Assembly (NCBI GenBank): GCA_000226015.1
Contig: JH153292.1
Span: forward strand, 301,924 to 324,198
DNA: 22,275 bases
Direction of reading: 5' to 3'
DNA from: Mnemiopsis leidyi
Taxonomy: Eukaryota > Ctenophora > Tentaculata > Lobata > Bolinopsidae
Below are positions 1 through 9,096 of the stretch, piece after piece. The stretch's first letter is position 1, and each line of letters begins with the position of its first letter. A program made the position numbers and the translations under genes. The notes under the pieces were generated by a model, which saw nothing but the letters and a program-made list of their open reading frames with translations, was not told the DNA's origin and ran no database searches.

Positions 1-283
1 CCTAGAGTCTGATGTACCGACAGTTCGGTACAATATCTCACTATCTCCACAACCCACCTAGAGTCTGATGTACCGACAGTTCGGTACAATATCTCACTAT
101 CCTCACAACCCACCTAGAGTCTGATGTACCGACAGTTCGGTACAATATCTCACTATCTCACAACCCACCTAGAGTCTGATGTACCGACAGTTCGGTACAA
201 TATCTCACTATCTCCACAACCCACCTAGAGTCTGATGTACCGACAGTTCGGTACAATATCTCACTATCTCACAACCCACCTAG
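1..283 (+). repeat. 56-bp minisatellite carrying copies of an MTAP-like 3' splice site
   Basis: Five tandem copies of a 55-56 bp unit start at 1, 57, 113, 168 and 224. A sixth start at 279 runs straight into the coding exon at 284. Each unit holds the acceptor CCTAG, the first exon codons AGTCTGATGTACCGACA, and then diverges (GTTCGGTACAATATC). Inside the unit GTACCGA and TCGGTAC form a 7-bp inverted repeat around CAGT. The only differences are small: CTCCAC, CCTCAC or CTCAC near the unit end. The array begins at the window edge and may be longer. Confidence 0.95.
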
Positions 284-451
284 AGTCTGATGTACCGACA
301 AATCGGAGGTCACATTATCGGGATGACCCAGGTTCCGGAGGCTCAACTTGCTCGGGAACTTAACATCCCTTTTTGTGCTGTTGGCATGGTAACGGACTGG
401 GATGCTTGGAGAGGGGAGGACAGCCCGGTCACTCAGGCTGACGTAAACAAG
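284..451 (+). CDS. MTAP-like nucleoside phosphorylase, penultimate exon
   Basis: This exon codes for 56 residues of a family-2 nucleoside phosphorylase, the family of methylthioadenosine phosphorylase (MTAP), which splits methylthioadenosine to adenine and methylthioribose-1-phosphate in methionine salvage. It starts with SLMYRQIGGHIIGMT, matching the ESxMFRxxGADVxxMT stretch of MTAP, followed by VPEAQLARE and TDWDAW. The two Asp of TDWDAW sit where human MTAP has the Asp pair that reads the 6-amino group of adenine (TDYDCW), so an adenine-type specificity is inferred over a guanine/hypoxanthine PNP. The acceptor is CCACCTAG at 283 and the donor AAG|GTCTGT at 451. Both junctions are phase 0. 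A second possible donor, GAC|GTAAAC at 443, is less likely because the downstream exon joins well at 451. Earlier exons lie left of the window. Confidence 0.85.
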
Positions 452-482
452 GTCTGTAGATTGTATAATATGTAGTGTACAG

Positions 483-706
483 TGTATTTGTGTGTAGTGT
501 ACCAAGTACAGTATATACTGAACAGTGTATTTGTGTGTAGTGTACTTAGTACAGTGTACACTGTACAGTGTATTTGTGTGTAGTGTACTAAGTACACTGT
601 ACACTGTATTTGTGTGTAGTGTACTAAGTACACTGTACAGTGTATTTGTGTGTAGTGTACTAAGTACATTGTACAGTGTACAGTGTATTTGTGTGTAGTG
701 TACGGC
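483..706 (+). repeat. 36/43-bp intronic minisatellite with hairpin arms
   Basis: Six copies of TGTATTTGTGTGTAGTGTAC start at 483, 526, 569, 605, 641 and 684, spaced 43, 43, 36, 36 and 43 bases. The two lengths appear to differ by one 7-base GTACAGT block. Between copies, AGTGTAC and GTACACT arms face each other across a few bases. The array fills most of the intron between the two MTAP-like exons. Long open frames here on the minus strand are repeat artefacts. Confidence 0.9.
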
Positions 707-878
707 GTACACTTCTTGCGATTTTATTTTAAATTTTAGCTATGCTTTTCTACAAGCTAAATAGAAAATTTAAAATTGGGGATTTTAATAAGAATTTGAG
801 TTATGAGTAAATTAGTGCAAGGTATATTACTGTAGAGCTCTGTCAGCGATGTAAATGGTACTAAAGAGAAAATTTCAG

Positions 879-1001
879 CTTCTACAGAGTAATAAAGAAA
901 AGATGATAAAGTTTTTAAAGACGGTACTACCACTTCTGAAAAGCAAAGCTAACTTCCCTGTTAGAAAACGGCCCGGCGAAGGGCATATGCTTAGTGTATA
1001 G
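879..1001 (+). CDS. MTAP-like nucleoside phosphorylase, last exon
   Basis: This is the terminal coding exon, 40 residues and a TAG stop at 999-1001. The acceptor is AGAGAAAATTTCAG at 878, phase 0. It reads LLQSNKEKMIKFLKTVLP near its start, which fits the C-terminal helix of human MTAP (LKTLKENANKAKSLL...) directly after the previous exon's DVNK. The tail after this helix (FPVRKRPGEGHMLSV) is short and basic and does not resemble the human tail. It is too short to be seen as a long ORF and was found by following the reading frame. A possible polyadenylation signal AATAAA lies at 1638-1643. Confidence 0.75.
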   Translation, partial: LLQSNKEKMIKFLKTVLPLLKSKANFPVRKRPGEGHMLSV

Positions 1002-1242
1002 GCACAATAACATGGAGGAGACTTGCTGAATGTAGAATCATAGGAAGGAGTATAAAGGAACAATCATAAGCAAGAGACATACTGAAGTTATACTGTTATA
1101 GAAACAATCACAAGCAAGAGACATACTGAATGTATAGGAACAATCACAAGCAAGAGATATACTGAATGTATAGGCACAATCACAGGCAAGACAGATACTG
1201 AATGTATAGGCACAATCACAGGCAAGACAGATACTGAATGTA
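991..1242 (+). repeat. 36-bp minisatellite in the MTAP-like 3' UTR
   Basis: A 36-bp unit (GAATGTATAGGCACAATCAC plus AGGCAAGACAGATACT) is nearly exact in its last two copies and decays toward the left. Variants have GGAACAATCACAAGCAAGAG. The leftmost relative, GTGTATAGGCACAATA at 994-1009, spans the stop codon of the gene. Confidence 0.85.
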
Positions 1243-1960
1243 AAGGACTCAAGGTTCAATCATGAATCATAGGCACTAGGCAGGATGCATTATCAGTTTA
1301 ACTTTATGGGAAAATGATAAGCAGGTGACATGCGGGATGGTCATTATAGTTGGACTAATGTATGTTATCTTTCATTGTTGCAACTGTCGATTTCAGAATT
1401 TTCACCGGGTTTAATTATCTATAAGGATTTTTTGTTTGACCAATTGTTTTGCCTGACGTTGTCAGGCCAGCTGCAAATGGGCTGCGACGTTAGGCTACAA
1501 ATTTTTAAGTGTATATTTTGTTTATAAGTTTGAAACAATTCTTTCTCTAAACTGACAATTTGTTGTCATTTATTATTCAATATAATGGGAGCTTAAGTAG
1601 GTTATCATATGCTATATAACTCAAAGTTTAACTGGAAAATAAAAATTCCCATAACTCCAATATGGCCTTATTTGAAATTGCTTAGAATGCTTTATTAAAT
1701 AAGAATAAACATCTTAAAATAAATTAGATAAAAAAGACCCGAAAACGTAACAAAACATTTGGCAAACTGTTTTTAATCAATACTTTATATTCTTCGATTT
1801 CACGGAGATTCTGCTTGGTTACCTCATACATGCCTTAATCTTGGCAAGTGTAAACAGTTCTTGTGCAGCTGACACCATTTCGTTAAAACATTTGCTGCCA
1901 GTAAAATTCTTTATAAAACTTGATATTTGATGTGGATGCTGGTTTCTTAGACTGATCTAT
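1243..1960. other. Non-coding interval, convergent gene ends
   Basis: This interval lies between the 3' ends of the MTAP-like gene (+) and the orphan exon (-). I see no coding exon. It holds a 17-nt perfect hairpin at 1451-1467 (GCCTGAC, loop GTT, GTCAGGC) and an AATAAA at 1638. Confidence 0.6.
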
Positions 1961-2095
1961 CTATCCGTTCTGGAAAAACTGATGGTCTGAGTAAGATTCT
2001 GTCACGTCAATGATTCGCCCCGAATTGTCCTGCTCCTTCATCAAGTTTATATACTCCTTTATTTTTACCTTGTCGTACTCTTCTTTGAAAACTTC
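1961..2095 (-). CDS. Terminal coding exon of an unrecognised gene
   Basis: Following the acceptor GCTTTCTGTTAG (minus strand), an open frame of 44 codons ends in TAG at 1961-1963. It begins EVFKEEYDKVKIKEYINLMK, continues with EQDNSGRIIDVTESYSDHQF and ends FQNG. The mix of charged and hydrophobic residues looks like protein, not AT-rich noise, but I recognise no family. Phase is 0 at the acceptor. The 39-base candidate exon at 2586-2624 also ends in phase 0 and could precede it. Confidence 0.5.
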   Translation of the reverse strand, partial: EVFKEEYDKVKIKEYINLMKEQDNSGRIIDVTESYSDHQFFQNG

Positions 2096-2185
2096 CTAAC
2101 AGAAAGCAAAAAAATTGATAAAATCTTTTATAAATATGATTCATTCTACATAAACATCATCATGTCACAATCATAAACCTAATTA

Positions 2186-2220
2186 GGCGCTGGCAAGTGC
2201 CAAGGATTCGATTCCGCGCC
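2186..2220 (+). other. tRNA-like/SINE-like B-box structure
   Basis: In a locally GC-rich patch, GGCGC (2186-2190) pairs with GCGCC (2216-2220). Between them are a tight hairpin TGGCA-AG-TGCCA and a Pol III B-box-like GGATTCGATTCC at 2204-2215. It is only about 35 bases, so it is not a tRNA gene. A tRNA-derived SINE fragment is the best guess. I found no second copy in the window. Confidence 0.3.
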
Positions 2221-2585
2221 GAACGCAATCGCTTGTCATGTAGCGCCTACTACAATTTTCAGAAACTGAAATTCGTAGCCGGGATACAAGGCTTCGCAGA
2301 ACTTCGCTTGTCCTGAACCAATCAGGCTATAAATTGGTCGCAATTTAATCGGTTTGTGATTGGATTCTCTCGGTAATGTATATGATTATATGTAATTATG
2401 ATAACAATGTTAAAATTTCGAAATAATCTTTGCTCTAAGCCTGAAAGCCCTGTCAAAAAGTTAAGTGACCAGCGTCATTTATCTGTACTTACACATTTTA
2501 GCACGTGCAGTTTATAATTTTTCGGTCAACTGCGCCGTCCGAAAACAAGTTGTCCATGATGGATTGATGGAATAGAAAAACTTAC

Positions 2586-2624
2586 CTGGTTAAGTATAAG
2601 TATTTGGGCTAATAAGCATAGACC
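2586..2624 (-). CDS. Possible 39-bp exon upstream of the orphan terminal exon
   Basis: A very good donor, AACCAG|GTAAGT, stands at 2586. One frame reads GLCLLAQILILNQ back to a TAG acceptor at 2625. It is phase 0 on both sides and would join the 1961-2095 exon in frame. The acceptor has a poor pyrimidine tract, so the 3' edge is better supported than the 5' edge. Confidence 0.25.
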
Positions 2625-3977
2625 CTATTCTACGGTTTGTAGCTTATCTTTTAAAACGCAACGGTCAACAACTTGCAGGGCCAATGGTTAGTACATCCAT
2701 TAACCGACATCAGGAATTACTAACTACTGTATTTACTGTTTTCTTTCAAATTCATATAACGGTACTCTAAATATATTAATCAAGACTACTTAATATTTAT
2801 CCATCTACATCTTTACTTGGGACAGTATTTCACACAACCGTTAATCGATAATTGGTTTAAGCTGTTTCGATTTGTGGTAGCCACAAATTTTATCTTTGAA
2901 TTACAGGATAGACAGTTTGATATCGCAGAAAATCAACCCCTAAATAGGTCAAATTCATAAATGTTGACTTATCAATATATCGATGATCAATAAATCATAT
3001 AGCCAATTTATTCATAAGACATGTTGATTGGGGGCGCTGGTTTTATGCAATTTAAATTGTTATCGTGAAAAAAGAATAGGAAAAAGGAACGTGGGAATAC
3101 AACCTCTCAGAAATATGTAGCATTCAAACAGTGATATTGCTTCAGTACAGCATTGCAAGTTCACAAATCAAGCATAATGTCAGGTTTAGTGTTGGAGTTA
3201 ATTTTAACTTTATACGAGCATAATGTCATGTAGCAAACTGAGCTGGCCAAACAAAGAAACAGATTAAATGCACTATAATCATACCTGAAACGCATGTTGT
3301 CACTCTGATAAGGCAAATTTGACAGGGATGCATTGCATAATGTACATCAGAGAATATCAGGATAACACTATTACCAATTATAGCCAAAATGCTGGACACA
3401 AAATTTATAACACCCGAATCTACTTTGCTATGAAACGCAGCGCAGCAATATCCAGAGCAAAGACCTATTGGTAAAATTTATAGTACACTGTGTAAAACAA
3501 GCTATAATTATCAATAGATTTGGTCTGCCAAAAACTTAAACCCAATTATTATCTGCATCATAGATCTAAAAGCTTGTCACATCCAATAAATCAGTTATTA
3601 ATTGATGACATATGCGAATAAAGCCATAGAAATTAAGCTCAAGAAATTCACTAACTAAGGTCAAGAACATTCCCAATAAAAGGTCATGACTCATCTTGAA
3701 CTTAAAGTCGATTGGAGCTTTTTCTTGAGGATCTTACATGTGTATATGAATTCTACGATGTATCTTCCATGGAAGATACATCATAGACGGGAGGTAAAGA
3801 AATGTTAGCGATCTTTCATAATAATTCTTGTTTTGATAGTCAAATATAATCGTTTTGCTGTGATTGTCCCTCTGATGGCTCCTAGGGTCTTGATATTTAT
3901 ACTTTTATATAATTGTATTCCATCATGTATAACTGACTCCAGTTTTTAGTCTGACTCCGAGTTTAATTCAAAAGTTA
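2625..3977. other. AT-rich non-coding interval
   Basis: I see no convincing gene. A minus-strand donor-like CGTTTCAG|GTATGATT lies near 3290, preceded by an open stretch starting MHPCQICLIRVTTCVSG, but no partner exon was found. A perfect 26-bp palindrome lies at 3757-3782. Confidence 0.5.
3757..3782. repeat. Perfect 26-bp palindrome
   Basis: The half-site GATGTATCTTCCA is followed directly by its reverse complement, centred on CCATGG with no loop. It lies about 200 bases beyond the receptor stop codon. It could be a transcription-factor site, a fold in the receptor 3' UTR, or chance. Confidence 0.9.
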
Positions 3978-6900
3978 TTAGGTAGTGTTTCTGTTGCCAG
4001 TGGTTGCCGTTGTGCTCGAAGTTGAGGTAAATATTTTTGCATTTCGGCATAGCGAGAGAAAACCCCTTGCACTCTTTTTGCCCTGACTATTTTGACCATG
4101 ATTGTCCTGCAAGATCGAGAATTGGAACAGCCGTCTTGCATAATCTTTTACTGTTTGGATAAATATGTCATTGTACAGAACTGGGTTTATCACAGAGTTG
4201 ATTGGTAAGAAAACTATAGAAATGAGCGAGTAGTAGGGAGTGGCATCCAGAACATCAGCTGAATGGAAGCAAGATACCACTGTTACAGGTAGCCAGCAGA
4301 GTAAGTCCGTCACTATGATCAAGGATATCTTTCGCTGCAGCTTCTTATTCCTCTTCTGAATCCTTTCTTTCATGGGCGTTTTTTCTCTCGTTAGAACATG
4401 AGAACTTTCCCTTGTATTTACGTTGATGAAAATGTAGCATGCTGAAATGATTCCTAGCAAAATCATGTTGAAAAATAGAACCAGCCATGCATAGTTTCTT
4501 TGGGGATCACCCGCTTTGACGAAAAATTTAAAAAGACAAACACCTTCGTTGCCATAGAAATCAAGTTTCTTTCGGCCAATCGCATTATTCATATAATCAT
4601 GTGAAAACATGCCATCAACTAGATCATTTATTACTCTCCATTTGAGGTTTTTTTCTTTTACTTTACCATAGTACTCTTGTAAGATGTTCAGGTGAATATC
4701 TTTACCAGGACTTCCAATAAAAAGTCTTACAGAGGGATTATATGTCATTCCATTCACAAAGAAGTCCTCCAGTAGAGTCGCTAATGGTGTCAATGCTATT
4801 GCAAACGACACAGCAACGATTGTTGAGACTTTAAGAGCAATCTTTGAAATAGAAATTCTAGAGATATGCTTACTTATTTTTACACCCTTTCTTATAGCAA
4901 TGGCCCTTGCTAAGCCAAGGACTGTTACAGAACTAAGGGAGACCTCGTGGCCAATAGTGCTGATGACACCCAATAGAGAACATTGTGAGCTCGATAGCCA
5001 GCTGACCTGGTTTTTACAGTACCTGCCACGATAGATTATCAAGTCCATAACCGCAATTTGTAGCAAGTAGACTCCAACCAATAAGTCTCCTAAATTTATG
5101 AGCAGTAAAAATATTTTATTATATAGGGCGTCGACAGAAATTTTCCAACTGAACTTTGAGGCACATCTTATAATTGAGATTATGTTCAGAGCAGTTGCCA
5201 GGAGTGCCAGAAGCCAGCACATAAACTTGAGGATGCTGCTTTGTAAAATATCTCTTCCGCATTCGGAGTTGCATTCGTCTGAAAAGTCCGAACAGTCAAT
5301 CTTTCCGTCGCATTTTTCCGAAATGGGAATCAGCTGCCTCTTTGAATCGCAGACGAGAACATTAGTGCAAAAATGTTCGTCAGAACCATCACCGCATTCG
5401 TCTATAAGGTTACAGACCTGGTCATATCTGATACAAAAACCATTGTCACAGAGAAAATAGTCATTTTTGTAACCCTCGCGTGACTTGGTTACGAAGGACA
5501 GATATTTGTTTTCGGCAAGTGAATAGATTCTATTGGAATACTGTCCTGGACATGAATTGTACTCGATCTTGTTTCTGATTGGACAAATTGAGTTTTTGCA
5601 TAATCCCGCACAACTCAATAGCACGTAAATTTCTCCGAATGTATAATCACAGTTAATTTTTTTATCAGGGATCATAATTGACAAGTCATTAATTCCAAAG
5701 ACTTTAATTGCTATCGGGCCAAGATAATACTGAATACAACCATCGGCCTTTTTTTGTAAGCTCTCAAGTCCAGGCAAACAGTAAAAGAGCAATTTTTCAA
5801 CTCTATCTGATTTCTCGATGCTCTTAACCACTTTGTCAAGCGTGGGAATAGCTAACTGCGACTTGTCACACATACTTTTTTCGTCGCCACAGGAACCGGT
5901 GCCATCACAAAGGTGTTGAAACTGTACGAATGCAGTCTGCTGATGGCTACAAAGAAACACCTCCTCACAGGAAGCAGTATCTGACGCCAAAAAACGTCGA
6001 GTACGTCCCTCTCCACAGCTTGGCCAAATATCCTGCTCATCTAACCCATCGAGACAGTCCTCCACCCCGTCTCTAAGCCAGGCTGAGGGGATTTTCAAGG
6101 CACTATTGTGTATGTATGCTCGGTAACATTCCTTGTCAGCCATGGACCGACAGATAGATAAGTTCTCATCAGAGCCATCAGGACAGTCTCTTAATTCGTC
6201 ACACAGTTGGTGTTTGTGGACTCTACAGGTGAGAGACACTTGTACTTCCAAACAAACTTGATCGATTCCGTTGTCACATAACGCCGGAATTTCAGCCTGA
6301 CCATGGCACACAAAGAACTCTGAAACCGTAGACTGAAAACCGTTTATCGGGCAAACCACCTTCGACCGACTTGGATCCGTGCAGTTTGTTTGGTCTATAA
6401 AGTTGGTGCACAGAGGGAAAAACTGCTGATCCAAATTGACAACCAAGTCCTTCCAAGGGGCGGTACATCTTGTCCTATTGGTGATAGGGATAAGAGAAAA
6501 TGGTGACGATGACTTTCGACATTTCTCTGGGACTAACAATGGATCAGGACAGCTACTGTCCTCCTCACTATTCAAACACATGTAATTCGGTTGACGATCA
6601 CATAAATCACTAGGATTGACGTATATAAGATTGTTATCATAATCCATACAGTAATCCCCATAGACAAGCCCATTGCACATAGCTTCATCCTCGCACCTAT
6701 AGTGAACATCGCACCTTCCATTGCACAGTTTGGACTTGGGAGCTATCAGGCCGGTCGGTAGTTCTAAAATGGTGGAACAAAATTCCTCGGGTAGCTCGAT
6801 ATCAGTGCAATCCGTGTATTCGTTTTGACAGGGCTGACGACCACATGTTTTTTCCCTACTGCAAAGTTCGGAAGCCGATACTAGCCGGTAAGAGTTCGCA

Positions 6901-7660
6901 ACAAGTGAGTGTGCCCGGAGCGTTTCGTTACCAGCAGCCATGCAGATAAAATCATCACAAAGTGCAGAACTGTTCATATTGACATTGACAATAGATCTTA
7001 GCATAGTCGACGAATCTCTAATGCCACAACCCTGATAAAAGGTTGGATCGTTCTCACAAATGGCGCTTAGAACAATGGTTTGTTCCGATGAATATACAGC
7101 AGAAGTGTACAATGTTTTGGAGTATGGACATTGCAGAACTGTTGTTCCAAAGTCATCGAAACAAACCCTTTTAAGAAAGTTGTCCTTTTCTACAACTGGG
7201 CAATATTCTGGTACAGGTCCACATAGCAGTATTAATGTTTCCCTATTCCCGATTTCATTTTTCAGTCTTTCAACTTTGGCGGTATTTATTTTTGTTAGTC
7301 GAAAATTTGGAACGTTCTTGCCATCTGTTTTATTTGTGTCAACCATGCAGGAAAGTGTATCTAATGTGAACACGACAGTGCCTACATCGACAGTACGGAG
7401 TGGCCTTGGGAAGTAATCGATTGCAAATTGGAAACCCATGTCTTTACACAAGTGGTCAAGCAGACATCTATAAGTGTTGCTCTCGGTGCCCTCTTTAACT
7501 CCTAGGTTATGTATGTCCGTCACAACTGCACCAATTCCATTGCCGTAACGCACTGCCAACAAACCCACTCCCTTTTTCGAGTCTGTACCTTTGCTGTTCA
7601 CCAGTGAGAAGGTTGGTTCGCCTGAGGTTAAACTTGTGAAGTCTTGTGTTGTCTCGTCTA
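3978..7660 (-). CDS. LDLa-repeat rhodopsin-class GPCR, main exon
   Basis: This single large exon codes for residues 18-1243 of a cell-surface receptor (residue 17 spans the junction). The frame is open from an acceptor AAACGCAG (exon starts at 7660) to TAA at 3978-3980. No ATG opens it, so a first exon is needed (7942-7990). The ectodomain, about residues 17-825, is cysteine-rich and holds LDL-receptor class A repeats: CPDGSDE near 508, ECGDGSDEHFC near 760, and KCDGKIDCSDFSDEC near 793, with more degenerate ones. I see no leucine-rich repeats. Seven membrane helices follow from about 825. TM2 has NLGDLLVGVYL, TM3 begins with the conserved Cys of SSQCSLLG, EL2 has GVCLF, TM6 has LLCWLPV, and TM7 has SVINPVLY (Asn at about 1175). 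These fit LGR/relaxin/GRL101-like receptors. The TM3 E/DRY site reads ARA, keeping only Arg. The ligand is unknown. Confidence 0.9.
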
Positions 7661-7941
7661 CTGCGTTTTATCGCAGCATATGATTGATGCATGAGATAGT
7701 TATTTACTTTGATGATGCGAATATAAATGAACATATTTCTATGATAAAGATATCAACATGTGCACGGAAATGACAAACATGTTTTGAACAGACCTTATGG
7801 TATGAAACCAAGAGCAGTATAAAGGATATTTAATGTGAATGGCCAAAGAAAAAGTGTGTTCTTATCTAGCATTTATATGACACAGTAAGTTTAACACTGC
7901 TTAATGATAATTCTAAACTAGTAAATTTGAACTTGACTTAC

Positions 7942-7990
7942 CTTTGATAAAAGTATTTGATAGAAAATAAAATAGGGTCAGATACAGCAT
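7942..7990 (-). CDS. GPCR first exon, signal peptide
   Basis: On the minus strand an ATG at 7990 opens MLYLTLFYFLSNTFIK, a typical hydrophobic signal peptide. It ends at an excellent donor AAAG|GTAAGTCAAG in phase 1. The main exon starts with TA GAC, so G plus TA gives Val and the frame continues VDETTQDFTS. The matching phase, the strong donor and the missing start in the main exon all support the join. The intron would be 281 bases. The total protein would be 1243 residues. Confidence 0.72.
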
Positions 7991-8500
7991 GAAAATTCTC
8001 CAAACAACTTGTATTCTTACGTCAGATATGCTTTTAGATGATTTGGAAGTTATTTTCGCTTTCGTGAAACTAAAAAACTGCTCAACTTAAATATTATACT
8101 CACAAAGATAATACTCACTAATCACTAATTCATTCCATAACTTACAAGAGGGAAAACAAATTTCTGGAGGACATATTGTCAAAGCCATTTGCACCTAATA
8201 TGCCTTTTTCGTGAGACGCCATATCTTTAAACATTATGTTTTACGACCTCAAAGCATTGGATACCTAGTAAGCTAGAACTTATTATTCATGAAACGCTTT
8301 ATTTGCACTTTGTCTCCTAGATATTCGATTTGTTCTATGTTATAAATTATTCATATTCAATATTCTTATTTTTTAGCTACGATTGCAACACCAAAAAACT
8401 AACATTTGTAAAAATGTGACAACCTGAGGCTATATTATTCATATTTCTTGAGAAGACCTTCTTTACAAAGAAAGCTTAAACTGTCCCACCGTATGAATTG

Positions 8501-8652
8501 TATTTATAGCACGGCTTTTTATATAATAAAGGGGGAAAATCGGATAAAATGGAGATGTTACGGAGTTAAGGCTTCGCATTTCGAATCATTTATATAGCAT
8601 AAAGACACTGTTATAGAGCATAAAGACTTTGTCATTTCTAGAGAAATAATAA
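8501..8652 (+). repeat. Dispersed repeat copy 1
   Basis: This stretch resembles 9924-10062 in the same orientation. Shared landmarks in order are GCACGG.TTTTT.TATAATAA, GGAGTT..GGCTTCG-like sequence, ATATAGCATAAAGACACT, and CTAGAGAAATAATA. Copy 1 has an extra short duplication of AGCATAAAGAC. It has no clear coding content and is probably a MITE- or SINE-like element or part of a segmental duplication. Confidence 0.7.
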
Positions 8653-8970
8653 AATGGCCAACCTTGATATGCAATGCGTCAAAGGACCAGTCGGAAAATA
8701 AGGCGCCGGAGACTGGAGCGGGAATCACACGGCTGCCGGACAACTACAACAAGGCACCGAGCTCCAATGCACAAGCAGACTTAAACTAATCAGAACTGGT
8801 TGATTGGTTAATGACGAATAGTTTTTGATCGGCCATGTGATCCCTGTGGGAATGTGACCTGACCCCTGTGGTAGCTCAGATCCCTTAGTGCCTAGTTGTA
8901 GGCCACCGAATCACATGTACAACCTCCAGTAGGTAATCAAGACTGTTCCTATTTGATTGTTAATTACCAC

Positions 8971-9096
8971 ACCTAGGAGTTAAAGAGGGCACTGGGAGCA
9001 CTACTAGATGTCTGCTGGACCACTTGTGTGAAGAGATGGGTTTTCGATTTGTAATCGATTACTTCCCAAGGCCACTCCGTACCGTCGATGTAGGCA
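8971..9096 (+). pseudogene. Fragment of a paralogous LDLa-GPCR gene
   Basis: This stretch closely matches the GPCR exon around 7378-7506, but on the opposite strand. It keeps the frame and encodes GVKEGTGSTTRCLLDHLCEE then MGFRFVIDYFPRPLRTVDVG, against GVKEGTESNTYRCLLDHLCK and DMGFQFAIDYFPRPLRTVDVG in the intact receptor. There is one in-frame codon loss. Homology begins at ACCTAGGAG, possibly an old exon edge, and stops at GATGTAGGCA where LINE-like sequence begins. No other part of the receptor is seen nearby. Confidence 0.8.

Noticed and set aside
1..283. CRISPR-like array
   Set aside because: There are no distinct spacers. The units are contiguous 55-56 bp copies in a eukaryotic intron.
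2186..2220. A complete tRNA gene
   Set aside because: A B-box-like motif is present, but there is no A box, anticodon arm or 70-base cloverleaf.
3978..7601. Receptor start at 7601
   Set aside because: The codon there is GTG, not ATG, and the frame is open further upstream to a splice acceptor. A signal-peptide exon at 7942-7990 fits better.
8558..8743. Minus-strand 61-codon ORF
   Set aside because: It lies mostly in a dispersed repeat, with no splice or family support.
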